DNA from: JAIEPT01 sp038217425
GTDB taxonomy: Bacteria; Planctomycetota; Planctomycetia; Gemmatales; Gemmataceae
Length of the DNA: 64,000 nt
Assembly (NCBI GenBank): GCA_038217425.1
Contig: JBBQPM010000008.1
Coordinates: 1 to 64,000 of the forward strand
Reading direction: 5' to 3'
The stretch's first letter is position 1, and each line of letters begins with the position of its first letter. A program made the translations under genes and the position numbers. The notes beneath the pieces were generated by a model, which was given only the letters and a program-made list of their open reading frames with translations, was not told where the DNA came from and did not search any database. Shown here in pieces: positions 1 through 8,268 of the stretch.

Positions 1-59
1 TGACAGGTTACAGCGGTAAGTCGAAGCCCCAAAAGGCGACTTACCGCTGTAACCTGTCA
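1..59. repeat. Long perfect inverted repeat (23-bp arms)
   Basis: The arms at 1-23 and 37-59 are perfect reverse complements around a 13-base loop (24-36). The left arm starts TGACAGGTTACAGCGG. It lies 43 bases past the stop of the minus-strand DUF1552 gene, so it could end that transcript, but no clear U-tract follows on that strand. Its left edge is the window edge, so it may extend further. No second copy was noticed in this window. Confidence 0.8.
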
Positions 60-102
60 CGGCTCTATGAATTTGCCGGCAAATCCGGAACGATCCGATC
101 GG

Positions 103-1437
103 TTAACTCAACCCCTGCAGCGACCCGGTGCTGTCGCCCAGTGTCTGCACCCGGCAATCCATGCGGTCCAGCAAGCTGAGCCACAGGTTATTCAGCGGCG
201 TCTCGTTCGGGAAAACCAAGTGTCTCCCCGATGCGATCGTGCCGCAACCCTTGCCCGCCAGCAAGATCGGCAAATCGTCGTGGTTGTGGCGGTTGCCGTC
301 GGAGTTGCCGGAACCGTACACCAGCATGCTGTGATCGAGCAGCGTGCCGTCGCCTTCCTGGATCGACTTCATTTTGCCGAGGATGTAGGCGAACTGGCGC
401 ATGTGGAAGGTGTTGATGGTGCGGATCTTCGCCTGCTTGGCGGGGTTGCTGTCATGGTGCGAGAGTTCGTGATGGCCTTCGGAGACGCCGACCATCGGGT
501 AGGAGCGGTTGCTCCCTTCGTTGAAGAAGACGAAGGTACACACGCGCGTCGTATCGGTCTGAAAAGCGAGAACCATGAGGTCGCCCAGCAGGCGCAGATG
601 TTCTTCGATGCTGGCGGGCGCCGACTGCGGCACGGTGATGTTGGGCGGCGTGACGGCGGGGAGGCGGGCGGCGCGCTCGATGCGCTGCTCGACGTCGCGG
701 ATCGCGGTGAAGTATTCCTCGAGCTTGCGGCGATCGCCGGCGCCGAGACCGGTTTGCAGGCTGGTCGATTCTTCGCGGACGAAGTCGAGGATGCTGCGGC
801 GCGTCTGGTCGCGACGAACTCGGTCGGTCTGGTTGCCGTCGCCGAACAGACGCTCGAAGATTTGGCGGGGCTGGTTGATCTTGGGCATCGGGCTCGACGC
901 GGAGCGCCAGGAGATGGTCGAGGAGTAGACGCAGGAGTAGCCGGAATCGCAGTTGCCGGCCATGGCGCTCGGTTCGGAGCCGATTTCGAGGGAGGAGAGT
1001 CGGGTTTGATCGCCGATGCGTCCGGCGGCGATCTGGTCGGCGGAGACGCCGGCGCGGATGTCGTTGCCGTCGGTTTTGCGGGGTTGGGCGCCGGTGAGGA
1101 AGGCGGCCATGGCGCGGGCGTGATCCCCGCCGCCGTCGCCGTGGGCGCGGGCCTTGTCCGCGGTGAGGCCGGTGAGGACGTTGACCGAATCCCTGACGTC
1201 GCGCAGCGGTTCGAGAATCGCGGGGAGATCGAAGGTTCGGCCCGTCGCCGTCGGCTTCCAGTCGGGCATGTGCACGCCGTTGGGGACGTAAAACACGCCG
1301 AGGCGATTGGGCGCCCGGCGGGCGTTATTGGCGGTGTCGGCCCACGCGGATTGCGGGCCCATGGCTTCGAGCCACGGCAGCGCCAGCGAGGCGCCGAGGC
1401 CGCGGAGCAGGGTTCGTCGGGAAAGTTGATGATGCAT
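103..1437 (-). CDS. DUF1552 family protein with twin-arginine leader
   Basis: A 444-residue protein whose first residues, MHHQLSRRTLLRGLGASLAL, show a twin-arginine motif and hydrophobic stretch ending near a WA cleavage-like site, so export by Tat is likely. The rest matches my knowledge of DUF1552, a planctomycete family of unknown biochemical role. Typical stretches include LGVFYVPNGVHMPDW, MVLAFQTDTTRVCTFVFFNE and MLVYGSGNSDGNRHNHDDLP. It lies 3 bases downstream of the DUF1592 gene on the same strand, so the two form an operon, as is usual for this pair. A secreted partner of the cytochrome-type protein is inference; no reaction is known. Confidence 0.9.
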   Translation of the reverse strand: MHHQLSRRTLLRGLGASLALPWLEAMGPQSAWADTANNARRAPNRLGVFYVPNGVHMPDWKPTATGRTFDLPAILEPLRDVRDSVNVLTGLTADKARAHGDGGGDHARAMAAFLTGAQPRKTDGNDIRAGVSADQIAAGRIGDQTRLSSLEIGSEPSAMAGNCDSGYSCVYSSTISWRSASSPMPKINQPRQIFERLFGDGNQTDRVRRDQTRRSILDFVREESTSLQTGLGAGDRRKLEEYFTAIRDVEQRIERAARLPAVTPPNITVPQSAPASIEEHLRLLGDLMVLAFQTDTTRVCTFVFFNEGSNRSYPMVGVSEGHHELSHHDSNPAKQAKIRTINTFHMRQFAYILGKMKSIQEGDGTLLDHSMLVYGSGNSDGNRHNHDDLPILLAGKGCGTIASGRHLVFPNETPLNNLWLSLLDRMDCRVQTLGDSTGSLQGLS

Positions 1438-1440
1438 GGT

Positions 1441-3777
1441 CTAGTCCTTTTTGTCTTTGCCGCGCCGCATGCGGAACGGATCGCTCTGGGCGATTTCGGT
1501 CACGAGCGTGGAGAACTTGAAATCCTGCTTCTGGAGGGACGCAATAATGCGGTCGACGGCGGGGCGGTCGTAGAAATCGATTCCACGACCTGTAGCGTAC
1601 GTTAACATCTTCTCGGCCAAAGTGCGAGCGAAAAGCTCCTTTTTCCCCATCAAAATCTGCTTGAGTTCCTTCGGCCCCTGGAAACTCTGCCCAACCGGCA
1701 AACTCCCCGACGCGTCGATGGGGAACTCGCCGTCAGTCGTGCGGAACTTGCCGATGCCGTCGTAATTCTCGAAGGCGAAGCCGATCGGGTCCATGCGAGC
1801 GTGACAGCTGGCGCAGGCGACGTTGGCGCGGTGGGCTTCCATCCGCTGGCGCAGCGAACCGGTCGCCATCTTCTTCTCGTCGAGTTCGGGAACATTAGGC
1901 GGCGGCGGCGGGGGCGGCGTGCCGAGTATCTGGTCCAGCACCCATCGGCCTCGCTTCACCGGCGACGTCCGCGTCGGGTTCGAGGTCACCGTTAGCACGC
2001 TCGCCTGGGTGAAGATGCCGCCGCGTTGGTCCTGGAACGTCGCCTTGACGAACGTCTCGCCGCGGATCGGGGCGCCTTGCTTGTAGTCGGGCGCCGGCTT
2101 CCCCTTCACCGGCTTCGGCTTGGGGCCGGTGTTGCCGTTCGTGTCGACGATGCCGTAATGCTTGGCAAGCCGTTCGTTGACGAACGAATAGTTGCAATCG
2201 AGAATCTCGAGGATGCTGCGGTCTTCCTTCACGAGATTCGCGAAGAAGAGGTTGGTCTCCTTGAGCATGTCGAGTCGCAGCTTGTCGTTGAAACTCGGAA
2301 ACACGGCCGCGTCCGGGAGCTGAGTCTTGAGCGGTTGCAGCTGGAGCCACTGGATGAAGAAGCCGTCGACGAACGATTTCGACTTCGGATCCTGGAGCAT
2401 GCGGGCGACCTGGGCGTCGATGTTCTTGTGGAGCTGCTTTTTGCCGGCCAGTTCGAAGAGTTCGTCGTCGGGCATGCTGTTCCACAGGAAGTACGAAAGT
2501 CGGGACGCGAGCTGGAAGTCGTCGATTGCGTGCGGGCCTTTTTCATTGGGGCGATGGTCGAGTTCGACGCGGAAGAGGAACTTGGGCGACGCGAGGACGG
2601 CCTGCATGGCGAGGGCGACCCCGGCTTCCCATTTGTCGCCGCGCTTTTGGGCGAGATCGACGAACTGCAGGAGCCGATCGACTTCCGCCTGGGTCGCCGG
2701 TCGGCGGTAGGCGCGGTCGGCGAAGCGTTTGAGGATGACCCGAATCTTCGCGGCCTGGTCGAGCGTCTCGTCGGCGGCGAGGAGTTTGCGATGCGACTCT
2801 GGTCGCGTGTCCATAGGGCCAACGAGCCGAATCGATTCGACCATCATGGTCCGCACCTTGGTGGGGTCCTTGGGATCGGCGAACTCGTTGAGGAGCTGAA
2901 CTTCGGGTCGCATATCGCCCGGCTTGAGGTGGACGGTCGCTTCGTAGTTCTTGGACTTGGCGTCCTTCTCGACAAGATCGAGTTTGACGAGTTCGTTCTT
3001 GTTGAGAAGGATGGCGATTTTGACCGGTTCGTCGCCTGCCTGGATGGGATAGCCGCGGATGACGACCTTGAACTCGCCCCCCATGAAGGATTGGAACGAG
3101 TAATGAAGCGAACCCTTGGTAAGGGGACGGAAGTTCCCTTTTTGCTTCTGCGGCATGTTGCTCCCCGGCTGGAGATAGATGGCGCGGCCGAGGCGATCGG
3201 GGGGCACGGGGGGGGTGCCCGATAGGATCGCCTTGGCCATGATGTTTTCCGCCGCCGCCAGGTAGCGCTCCATGTGCAACGGCGAGATGGAGAGCACGTC
3301 GCCGATGTTGTCGAAGCCGAAACCGACGTCGTCGCTGGGGAAATCCTCGGCTGCGAGGAAGTCGACGCCCAGAAGATCGCGGATCGTGTTGTTGTACTCG
3401 TTGCGATTGAGCCGGCGCATGGTGACGCGGCCCGGATCGGGGCCGGCGGCGGCATCGTGTTTCGCAAACGCCGACTCGACCGTCTTCACGAGCGTCTCGA
3501 TCTCCGCGGGCGTGGGTCGAGGTTTGCCTTCGGGGGGCATCTCGCCTCCCTGGATCATTTGCAAAACGAGCGTCCAGCGTTTGCGGTCCTTGAGGATCGA
3601 CGCTTCGTCTTGATACTGGTGCAGCGTGAGATCCGCCTTCTTCTTGGTCGGCCCATGGCAGGCCGTGCAATGCTTGGCGAGGAACGGCACGACCTGGCCC
3701 TTGACGTCGGGCGTCTGGGCGCGGGTGTCGAAGACGAGGGACAAGAGGGCGAGCGCAGATAGAATAGTTCGGCACAT
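1441..3777 (-). CDS. DUF1592/DUF1587/DUF1588/DUF1585 planctomycete cytochrome-type protein
   Basis: About 778 residues from the ATG at 3777. That start is preferred over an upstream one at 3843 because it gives a clean signal peptide (MCRTILSALALLSLVFDTRAQ). A c-type heme motif CTACH follows at about residues 37-41. The middle carries the DUF1587/DUF1592 signature blocks (MRRLNRNEYNNTIRDLLG, LFRVELDHRP, ASRLSYFLWNSMPDDEL). A second CxxCH (CASCHARMDPIGFAFENYDG) sits in the DUF1588 region, followed by a DUF1585 tail (LAEKMLTYATGRG). This is a secreted, probably heme-binding protein of the type widespread in planctomycetes. The substrate is unknown; roles in polymer or phenolic degradation have been guessed for the family. 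It is transcribed ahead of the DUF1552 gene. Confidence 0.92.
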   Translation of the reverse strand: MCRTILSALALLSLVFDTRAQTPDVKGQVVPFLAKHCTACHGPTKKKADLTLHQYQDEASILKDRKRWTLVLQMIQGGEMPPEGKPRPTPAEIETLVKTVESAFAKHDAAAGPDPGRVTMRRLNRNEYNNTIRDLLGVDFLAAEDFPSDDVGFGFDNIGDVLSISPLHMERYLAAAENIMAKAILSGTPPVPPDRLGRAIYLQPGSNMPQKQKGNFRPLTKGSLHYSFQSFMGGEFKVVIRGYPIQAGDEPVKIAILLNKNELVKLDLVEKDAKSKNYEATVHLKPGDMRPEVQLLNEFADPKDPTKVRTMMVESIRLVGPMDTRPESHRKLLAADETLDQAAKIRVILKRFADRAYRRPATQAEVDRLLQFVDLAQKRGDKWEAGVALAMQAVLASPKFLFRVELDHRPNEKGPHAIDDFQLASRLSYFLWNSMPDDELFELAGKKQLHKNIDAQVARMLQDPKSKSFVDGFFIQWLQLQPLKTQLPDAAVFPSFNDKLRLDMLKETNLFFANLVKEDRSILEILDCNYSFVNERLAKHYGIVDTNGNTGPKPKPVKGKPAPDYKQGAPIRGETFVKATFQDQRGGIFTQASVLTVTSNPTRTSPVKRGRWVLDQILGTPPPPPPPNVPELDEKKMATGSLRQRMEAHRANVACASCHARMDPIGFAFENYDGIGKFRTTDGEFPIDASGSLPVGQSFQGPKELKQILMGKKELFARTLAEKMLTYATGRGIDFYDRPAVDRIIASLQKQDFKFSTLVTEIAQSDPFRMRRGKDKKD

Positions 3778-3873
3778 AGGTTCGAGCGGTCGCTGGGGAG
3801 GATGAGGAATCCACTGGCAGGCGAAAGTATTGTAACGGCGCATCGGCCCGGTTACAAGTCACGAGGAATTGCT

Positions 3874-4551
3874 GTGCCCGACAATGTCTGGATCATCGTG
3901 CCGGCCTACAACGAAGGCCCGCGCCTGGCCGGCACGCTCGAAGGCCTGCGCCCGTATTTTCCCCACGTCGCCGTCGTCGACGACGGTTCGCGCGACGACA
4001 CGCGCACGCATGCGCTGAAGTTTCCCGTCACGCTCTTGCGTCATCTCATCAACTGCGGCCAGGGGGCGTCGCTACAGACCGGCATCGACTTCGCTCTGAG
4101 CCAGGGCGCCGACTACCTCGTCACCTTCGACGCCGACGGTCAACATGCCGCGGAACAGATCGAACGGTTGTTGGAACCGTTGCGTGCGGGCCGAGCCGAC
4201 GTCGCGCTCGGCTCGCGTTTCCTGGGGGAAACCGTCGGCATCCCGACGAGTCGGCGTCTGGTGCTCAAGCTCGCCGTCTGGTTCACGCGCATCTTCTCCA
4301 ACATCCGCGTCACCGACGCCCACAACGGCTTCCGCGCCCTCACCGCAGCCGCCGCCCGCAAGATCCGCATCACCCAGAGCCGAATGGCCCACGCCTCGGA
4401 AATCCTCGACCAGATCCGCGAACATCAGCTTCGCTTCATGGAAGTGCCGGTCACCATTCATTACTCCAGCGACACGCTTGCCAAGGGCCAAAGCTCCTGG
4501 AACGCTCTGCGCATCGTCGGCCAACTGATCATGGGGAGACTCGTGCGATGA
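3874..4551 (+). CDS. Family 2 glycosyltransferase (DPM1/DPG-synthase-like)
   Basis: A 225-residue GT-A enzyme. The GTG start at 3874 is chosen because it begins just before the first strand (VWIIVPAYNEG) and has ACGAGGAA about 6 bases upstream; an ATG at 3802 is less likely. Motifs seen are VVDDGSRDDT, the metal-binding FDADGQH and ALGSRF, followed by TDAHNGFRALT. The lack of C-terminal membrane segments resembles short dolichyl- or polyprenyl-phosphate sugar transferases. The next gene is a DUF2304 membrane protein overlapping by ATGA, the usual companion of this GT subfamily, which probably supplies the membrane anchor. The likely job is charging a lipid-phosphate with a hexose for surface polysaccharide. 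Donor and acceptor cannot be read from sequence. Confidence 0.9.
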   Translation: MPDNVWIIVPAYNEGPRLAGTLEGLRPYFPHVAVVDDGSRDDTRTHALKFPVTLLRHLINCGQGASLQTGIDFALSQGADYLVTFDADGQHAAEQIERLLEPLRAGRADVALGSRFLGETVGIPTSRRLVLKLAVWFTRIFSNIRVTDAHNGFRALTAAAARKIRITQSRMAHASEILDQIREHQLRFMEVPVTIHYSSDTLAKGQSSWNALRIVGQLIMGRLVR

Positions 4552-4913
4552 CCGCTTTTCAATGGCTCGCGCTGCCGACGCTCAGCATCGTGCTCCTCGT
4601 GGAGATCGCCGTCTTGTTCCGCACGAGCACGGGGCGAACGTTTCGGCTCTTTCGCTGCCTGGTCTGGGCGTCGGCCTTCGTCGCGATCGCGGTCCCGGAT
4701 CTAATGACGCAGCTCGCCAATTTCCTGGGCATCGGCCTGGGCGTCAACTTACTCGTGTATCTTTTGACGCTGACGTTCGTGGTGACGACGTTCTTCCTGT
4801 ACGCGAAGCTGCTGCGGCAGCAGCGGCAGTTCACGGAGCTGGTGCGGGCGCTGGCGCTGCAAAAGCCCGAGACCGGTTCGGATTCGCGCTACGATTCCGA
4901 ACCGAAGGCGTAA
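4548..4913 (+). CDS. DUF2304 family membrane protein
   Basis: A 121-residue protein with three hydrophobic segments at about residues 5-23, 38-56 and 63-88, then a basic cytoplasmic stretch (YAKLLRQQRQFTELVRALAL). Length, topology and position directly after a GT2 gene, with a 4-base ATGA overlap, fit DUF2304. These proteins are thought to partner the glycosyltransferase in polyprenyl-phosphate sugar synthesis or flipping, which is family inference. The last residues lie beside an intergenic repeat region that starts near the stop codon. Confidence 0.85.
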   Translation: MTAFQWLALPTLSIVLLVEIAVLFRTSTGRTFRLFRCLVWASAFVAIAVPDLMTQLANFLGIGLGVNLLVYLLTLTFVVTTFFLYAKLLRQQRQFTELVRALALQKPETGSDSRYDSEPKA

Positions 4914-5084
4914 ACGACTGACTTTTCCGAGCCGGAAGCGTCAGCGACGGACCGACCCTTCGGTCGTCGCAAGTTTGGTCGTCGCTCTTGGTTCCGGCCC
5001 GGAAAAACTTGCTCTTGCGTTTCCGCGAGCGGTTGCTATTCTCCCCGCCCCTAAGGGGAAAGTGTCGAGGGGGAACGGCCAACC
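4914..5084. repeat. Intergenic region with a dispersed GAGCCGGAAGCGT repeat copy
   Basis: The core CCGAGCCGGAAGCGTCAGCG at 4928-4947 matches the repeat present three times plus an inverted copy at 45731-45939. The two loci differ mainly by GTCAGCG versus GTAAGCG. A short inverted repeat in CGACGGACCGACCCTTCGGTCGTCG follows. No gene was found here. A weak extended -10 (TGCTATTCT, hexamer 5037-5042) with TTGCGT 16 bases upstream could serve the lipoprotein gene at 5085. Confidence 0.6.
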
Positions 5085-5819
5085 ATGATCTCGCGTCTGT
5101 TTGCGCTGATGTTCGTAGCGACGTGCTCGGGGTGTACCCTGATCGAGAACGGCGCGACCAATCTCGTGGCGTATCCCGCCGGCTGGATCGAGGAACGGCG
5201 CGAAGACAAGCGTAACGCCAAGCTCGCGGAGCAAGTGTGGTGCGGCTACGCGGAAACGCCGGGCGGAGACGATTATCGCGACGGGTTCATGTCGGGGTTT
5301 AGCGATTACATGAAAGAAGGAGGCAACGGCGAGCCGCCGCCGCTGCCGCCCAAACGATACTGGACGGTCGCCTATCAAAACGCGGCCGGCGACCAAGTCG
5401 TCAAAGAATGGAACGAAGGCTTCCGCGAAGGGGCGCGCAAGGCGAAGGAGTGGGGCTTTCGCAATTACGTCACGCTCGGCGTCCATCCCGGCGCGACGCG
5501 CCAAGAACACCACGATCCGTCCTTTAAACTCAACGATCCGAACCCGCCGCCGATGGGACACGTTAATCGCGCGGAGACATCGAACGGGCCGCCGGCTCCC
5601 GTCTTCGGCTTGACGCCTGCCGGGTCGTACGTGAAGGAAACCAGCGCTCCCGTTCCGAACGCGAAACTGGGAATCGCCGTAGCAGAATTACCGGAAGAAA
5701 TCTTGCCGCAACCGCGCGTCGAGGCGCCGGTCGTGGTCAGGCCAGGAATGCCGGAGATCGTACTACCCGCGATCGGGGGATCACGGTTGGGAACGCCGGA
5801 GTTGCAGGAGCAGGAGTAG
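5085..5819 (+). CDS. Predicted lipoprotein of unknown function
   Basis: A 244-residue protein. Its N-terminus MISRLFALMFVATCSGC ends in a lipobox-like TCSGC, which predicts lipid attachment at Cys17. The next 120 residues are charged (WIEERREDKRNAKLAEQVW, YRDGFMSGFSDYMKEG, WNEGFREGARKAKEWGFRNY), with repeated aromatic-glycine YxDGFxxGF-type patterns. The C-terminal half is proline-rich. It is co-directional with and 17 bases upstream of the export lipoprotein gene. I do not recognise a named family; similar small lipoproteins occur near planctomycete polysaccharide export genes. A structural envelope role is inference. Confidence 0.75.
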   Translation: MISRLFALMFVATCSGCTLIENGATNLVAYPAGWIEERREDKRNAKLAEQVWCGYAETPGGDDYRDGFMSGFSDYMKEGGNGEPPPLPPKRYWTVAYQNAAGDQVVKEWNEGFREGARKAKEWGFRNYVTLGVHPGATRQEHHDPSFKLNDPNPPPMGHVNRAETSNGPPAPVFGLTPAGSYVKETSAPVPNAKLGIAVAELPEEILPQPRVEAPVVVRPGMPEIVLPAIGGSRLGTPELQEQE

Positions 5820-5836
5820 TCGCGTAAGGGGAACGC

Positions 5837-7192
5837 ATGGACGCTGTGTCGAGGAGCTTTCTGGGAATCGTGTTGGCTTGCGTCGGCGGCTGCGCGTCGC
5901 TGACCAATCCGGTCGCGGACGGCATTCCCGTGCGCCGGCTGCCGTCGGAACTCCTCGCGCCCTCCAAGGAATTCGAAGAAACCATTCCGCTCACCGCCCT
6001 GGGGCAACCGCCGCAAGCGGCGTATCGGCTGGCCCCGGGGGACGTGCTCGGCATCTGGATCGAGGGCGTCCTGGGCAGTGCGACGCAATTGCCGCCGCTG
6101 CATGTGGCCCCGCCGGTCGTCACGAAAGATCAGCGCCGCCATGCGCCCGCGGTCGGCGTGCCGGTCCCCGTCACCGACAAGGGAACCATCGCCCTGCCCT
6201 TGCTCGATCCAGTCGTCGTACAAGGACTGACGCTGCTCGAAGTTCAGGAGACGCTGCGCAAGATTTACACGCAGCAAAAGCAGATCCTGAAAGAGGGGAA
6301 CGAACGCATTCTCGTCTCGCTGCTCGAACCGCGCACGGTCAAAGTGGTCGTGCTGCGTCAGGAGGCGTCAAACTTCACGCCCCTGTTCGACGTCGGCACC
6401 GTCGTCGCCACCGGCAAGCGCGGCACCGGCCAGGTCGTCGAACTCAAGGCCGGCGAGAACGACGTGCTGCACGCCCTGACCGAGACCGGCGGTCTGCCGG
6501 GAATCGACGCATACAACTCCGTACAAGTGTTTCGCCATGGATTCCAGGCCGAAGCCGACGCCAGGCTCATGATCGACCGCTACCAAAAAGGCGCGAGCTG
6601 CACCACGACGTGTTTCGGCGGCGTCAAGATTCCGCTCCGGCAAAAAGGGTGTGCGGAAGTTCGACCCGAGGACGTGATCCTGCAAGACGGCGACGTCGTT
6701 TTCCTGGAAGCACGCGACACCGAGGTTTACTACACCGGCGGCCTGCTGCCGTCCGCCGAGCATGTCTTGCCGCGCGATCGCGATCTCGACGTCATTGCCG
6801 CCATCGCTCAATCCCGAGGCCCCCTCCTCAACGGCGCCTACGGAACCAACACCCTCGCCGGCAATCTTGTGCAGCCGGGGGTTGGCAACCCGTCGCCCAG
6901 CCTGCTCATCATCGTGCGCAAACTCCCCGGCGGCAATCAAATCCCCATCAAGGTCGACCTCAACAAGGCCATGGTCGATCGCCGCGAACGCATCCTCGTC
7001 AAGCCGGGCGATCTGCTCATCCTGCAAGAACTCCCCGGCGAGGCGCTCGCCCGCTACGTGAGCAATTCCCTCTTCAACTTCACCCTGAGCTGGCAGGCGA
7101 TTCGCAGCAGCACCGCCCTGGGCGTGCTCGACGTGAACGCACCGCAAAATATTCCGGGACGCATCGGCGTCGGCACGACGTATCAACGCTGA
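5837..7192 (+). CDS. Polysaccharide export lipoprotein (Wza/poly-export family)
   Basis: A 451-residue protein whose signal sequence ends in GGC (MDAVSRSFLGIVLACVGGCA), predicting a lipidated Cys19. The poly-export domain begins near residue 60 with YRLAPGDVLGIWIEG and continues through TDKGTIALPLLDPVVVQGLTLLEVQETLRKIY, the form of the Wza N-terminal domain. SLBB-like modules follow (DVLHALTETGGLPGIDAYNSVQV; ILVKPGDLLILQE). Such proteins form the outer-membrane channel for capsule or exopolysaccharide. Neighbouring GT2 and DUF2304 genes fit. No tyrosine autokinase (Wzc) is in this window. It overlaps the convergent zinc-ribbon gene by 10 bases. Confidence 0.9.
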   Translation: MDAVSRSFLGIVLACVGGCASLTNPVADGIPVRRLPSELLAPSKEFEETIPLTALGQPPQAAYRLAPGDVLGIWIEGVLGSATQLPPLHVAPPVVTKDQRRHAPAVGVPVPVTDKGTIALPLLDPVVVQGLTLLEVQETLRKIYTQQKQILKEGNERILVSLLEPRTVKVVVLRQEASNFTPLFDVGTVVATGKRGTGQVVELKAGENDVLHALTETGGLPGIDAYNSVQVFRHGFQAEADARLMIDRYQKGASCTTTCFGGVKIPLRQKGCAEVRPEDVILQDGDVVFLEARDTEVYYTGGLLPSAEHVLPRDRDLDVIAAIAQSRGPLLNGAYGTNTLAGNLVQPGVGNPSPSLLIIVRKLPGGNQIPIKVDLNKAMVDRRERILVKPGDLLILQELPGEALARYVSNSLFNFTLSWQAIRSSTALGVLDVNAPQNIPGRIGVGTTYQR

Positions 7193-8046
7193 GGATCTAC
7201 CCGCAAGCCTGCGGCCTGATTCCAGTGCGGCGAATTCTCGGCGGCGAAGTCGACGATGTATTCCCCCGCGTTCTGGCTGAAGGCCACGACCACGATGTAG
7301 TACTTCCCGCTCTCCGCCGGCGTGTACAGGAGCTTCGACTGCATTTCGTTGCGGAAATTCACCATCATCACGGGATTTTCCTCAAGGAGGACGTCCGCCT
7401 TTTCGTTCAGCAGCATCAGCTTGGGGCGAAAGGCGCTGGATTGGGCCTCGAAGCGGTAGGGAATGTTGGCCTCCAGACGTACTTCATAGACGGTGTAATA
7501 CTGCGCGTTGAAGACCGGCGCGCGCGGCTTCATGCGGGCGGCGTCAAAACGCGTCTGATGACGCACCGAGTAGACCTGCTCCTTCAAATCGGGAACCTTG
7601 TGTACCGTCGGCAGACGACTGCGAGGGTCGTGAAAGGGAAAGATGCTGGCTTCGCGCTGGGAACTCCAGAGCATACCAAGTCCCCCCACCAGTAGACAGG
7701 CCGTGCATAAAATGCCCAACACGACCAGACTCGCAGGCCAACCCGAAGCCGGCGCCGTAGGCGGGGCCGGTGCATTCGGCATCGGCGCCACTTCTGGCGC
7801 GGAGACCGGCGCCATACGCGGCGGTTCCGGCGGCATCGGCGGCGGCGCTGAAGGGGAAGTCATGAGCTCGTCGAGCATCATGTTCGCGACGCCCGGCGAC
7901 TTCTCCCCGGCCGCGAATCCCAGCGGCTCCCCCGCGACCGCCGTGAACGGCTGTTGGCACTTCGGACAGCGCAGCGTCTGCCCCACGAGTTCCGGCGTGA
8001 TCCGGCATTGCATCTGGCAATTCGGGCAGGTCGAGGACAAATTCAT
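7183..8046 (-). CDS. Membrane protein with N-terminal zinc ribbon and C-terminal PPC-like domain
   Basis: A 287-residue protein starting MNLSSTCPNCQMQC. An ATG at 8064 would add six residues. A CxxC-CPKC zinc ribbon of the MJ0042 type spans residues 7-30. A proline/alanine-rich linker leads to one membrane helix at about 102-124 (LVVLGILCTACLLVGGLGML). The C-terminal 150 residues include VYEVRLEANIPYRFEAQSS, PKLMLLNEKADVLLEENP and SGKYYIVVVAFSQNAGEY, which look like a bacterial pre-peptidase C-terminal (PPC) beta-sandwich. The zinc ribbon would face the cytoplasm and the sandwich the periplasm. This architecture is common in planctomycetes and its function is unknown. It overlaps the export lipoprotein gene tail to tail. 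Confidence 0.85.
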   Translation of the reverse strand: MNLSSTCPNCQMQCRITPELVGQTLRCPKCQQPFTAVAGEPLGFAAGEKSPGVANMMLDELMTSPSAPPPMPPEPPRMAPVSAPEVAPMPNAPAPPTAPASGWPASLVVLGILCTACLLVGGLGMLWSSQREASIFPFHDPRSRLPTVHKVPDLKEQVYSVRHQTRFDAARMKPRAPVFNAQYYTVYEVRLEANIPYRFEAQSSAFRPKLMLLNEKADVLLEENPVMMVNFRNEMQSKLLYTPAESGKYYIVVVAFSQNAGEYIVDFAAENSPHWNQAAGLRVDPQR

Positions 8047-8146
8047 GGGCAACTCCGTACGCACAACGCTTGGGCCTCCGGGTCAATTTACGGAAAAAGT
8101 GGAGCGCTCGGCGCGGACAAACGTCTGGCTCATTCCCACTATGAAA

Positions 8147-8205
8147 CGTGGGGCGCGTTTTTAACGTGCCGCGTCAATCCTGGCACGTTAAAAACGTGCC
8201 CCACG
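8147..8205. repeat. REP-like palindrome pair (GGCACGTT family)
   Basis: Arms 8147-8170 and 8182-8205 are reverse complements with one mismatch, around an 11-base spacer. Each arm contains its own hairpin, GGCACGTTAAAAACGTGCC in the right arm. It sits in the divergent gap (8047-8268) between the zinc-ribbon gene and the GAF-HlyD gene, where both promoters must lie. Confidence 0.8.
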
Positions 8206-8268
8206 CGCGAAGCCGATTTGCGTAAGATATCCGGAGCTTCCCTTCCGCTGTTTTCCCCGAGGTCGCCC

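Noticed and set aside
67..1605. Long open frame on the plus strand opposite the DUF1552 gene
   Set aside because: It mirrors the minus-strand gene, has low-complexity Gly/Ala/Val/Arg composition and no recognisable motif. High-GC codon use creates such shadows.
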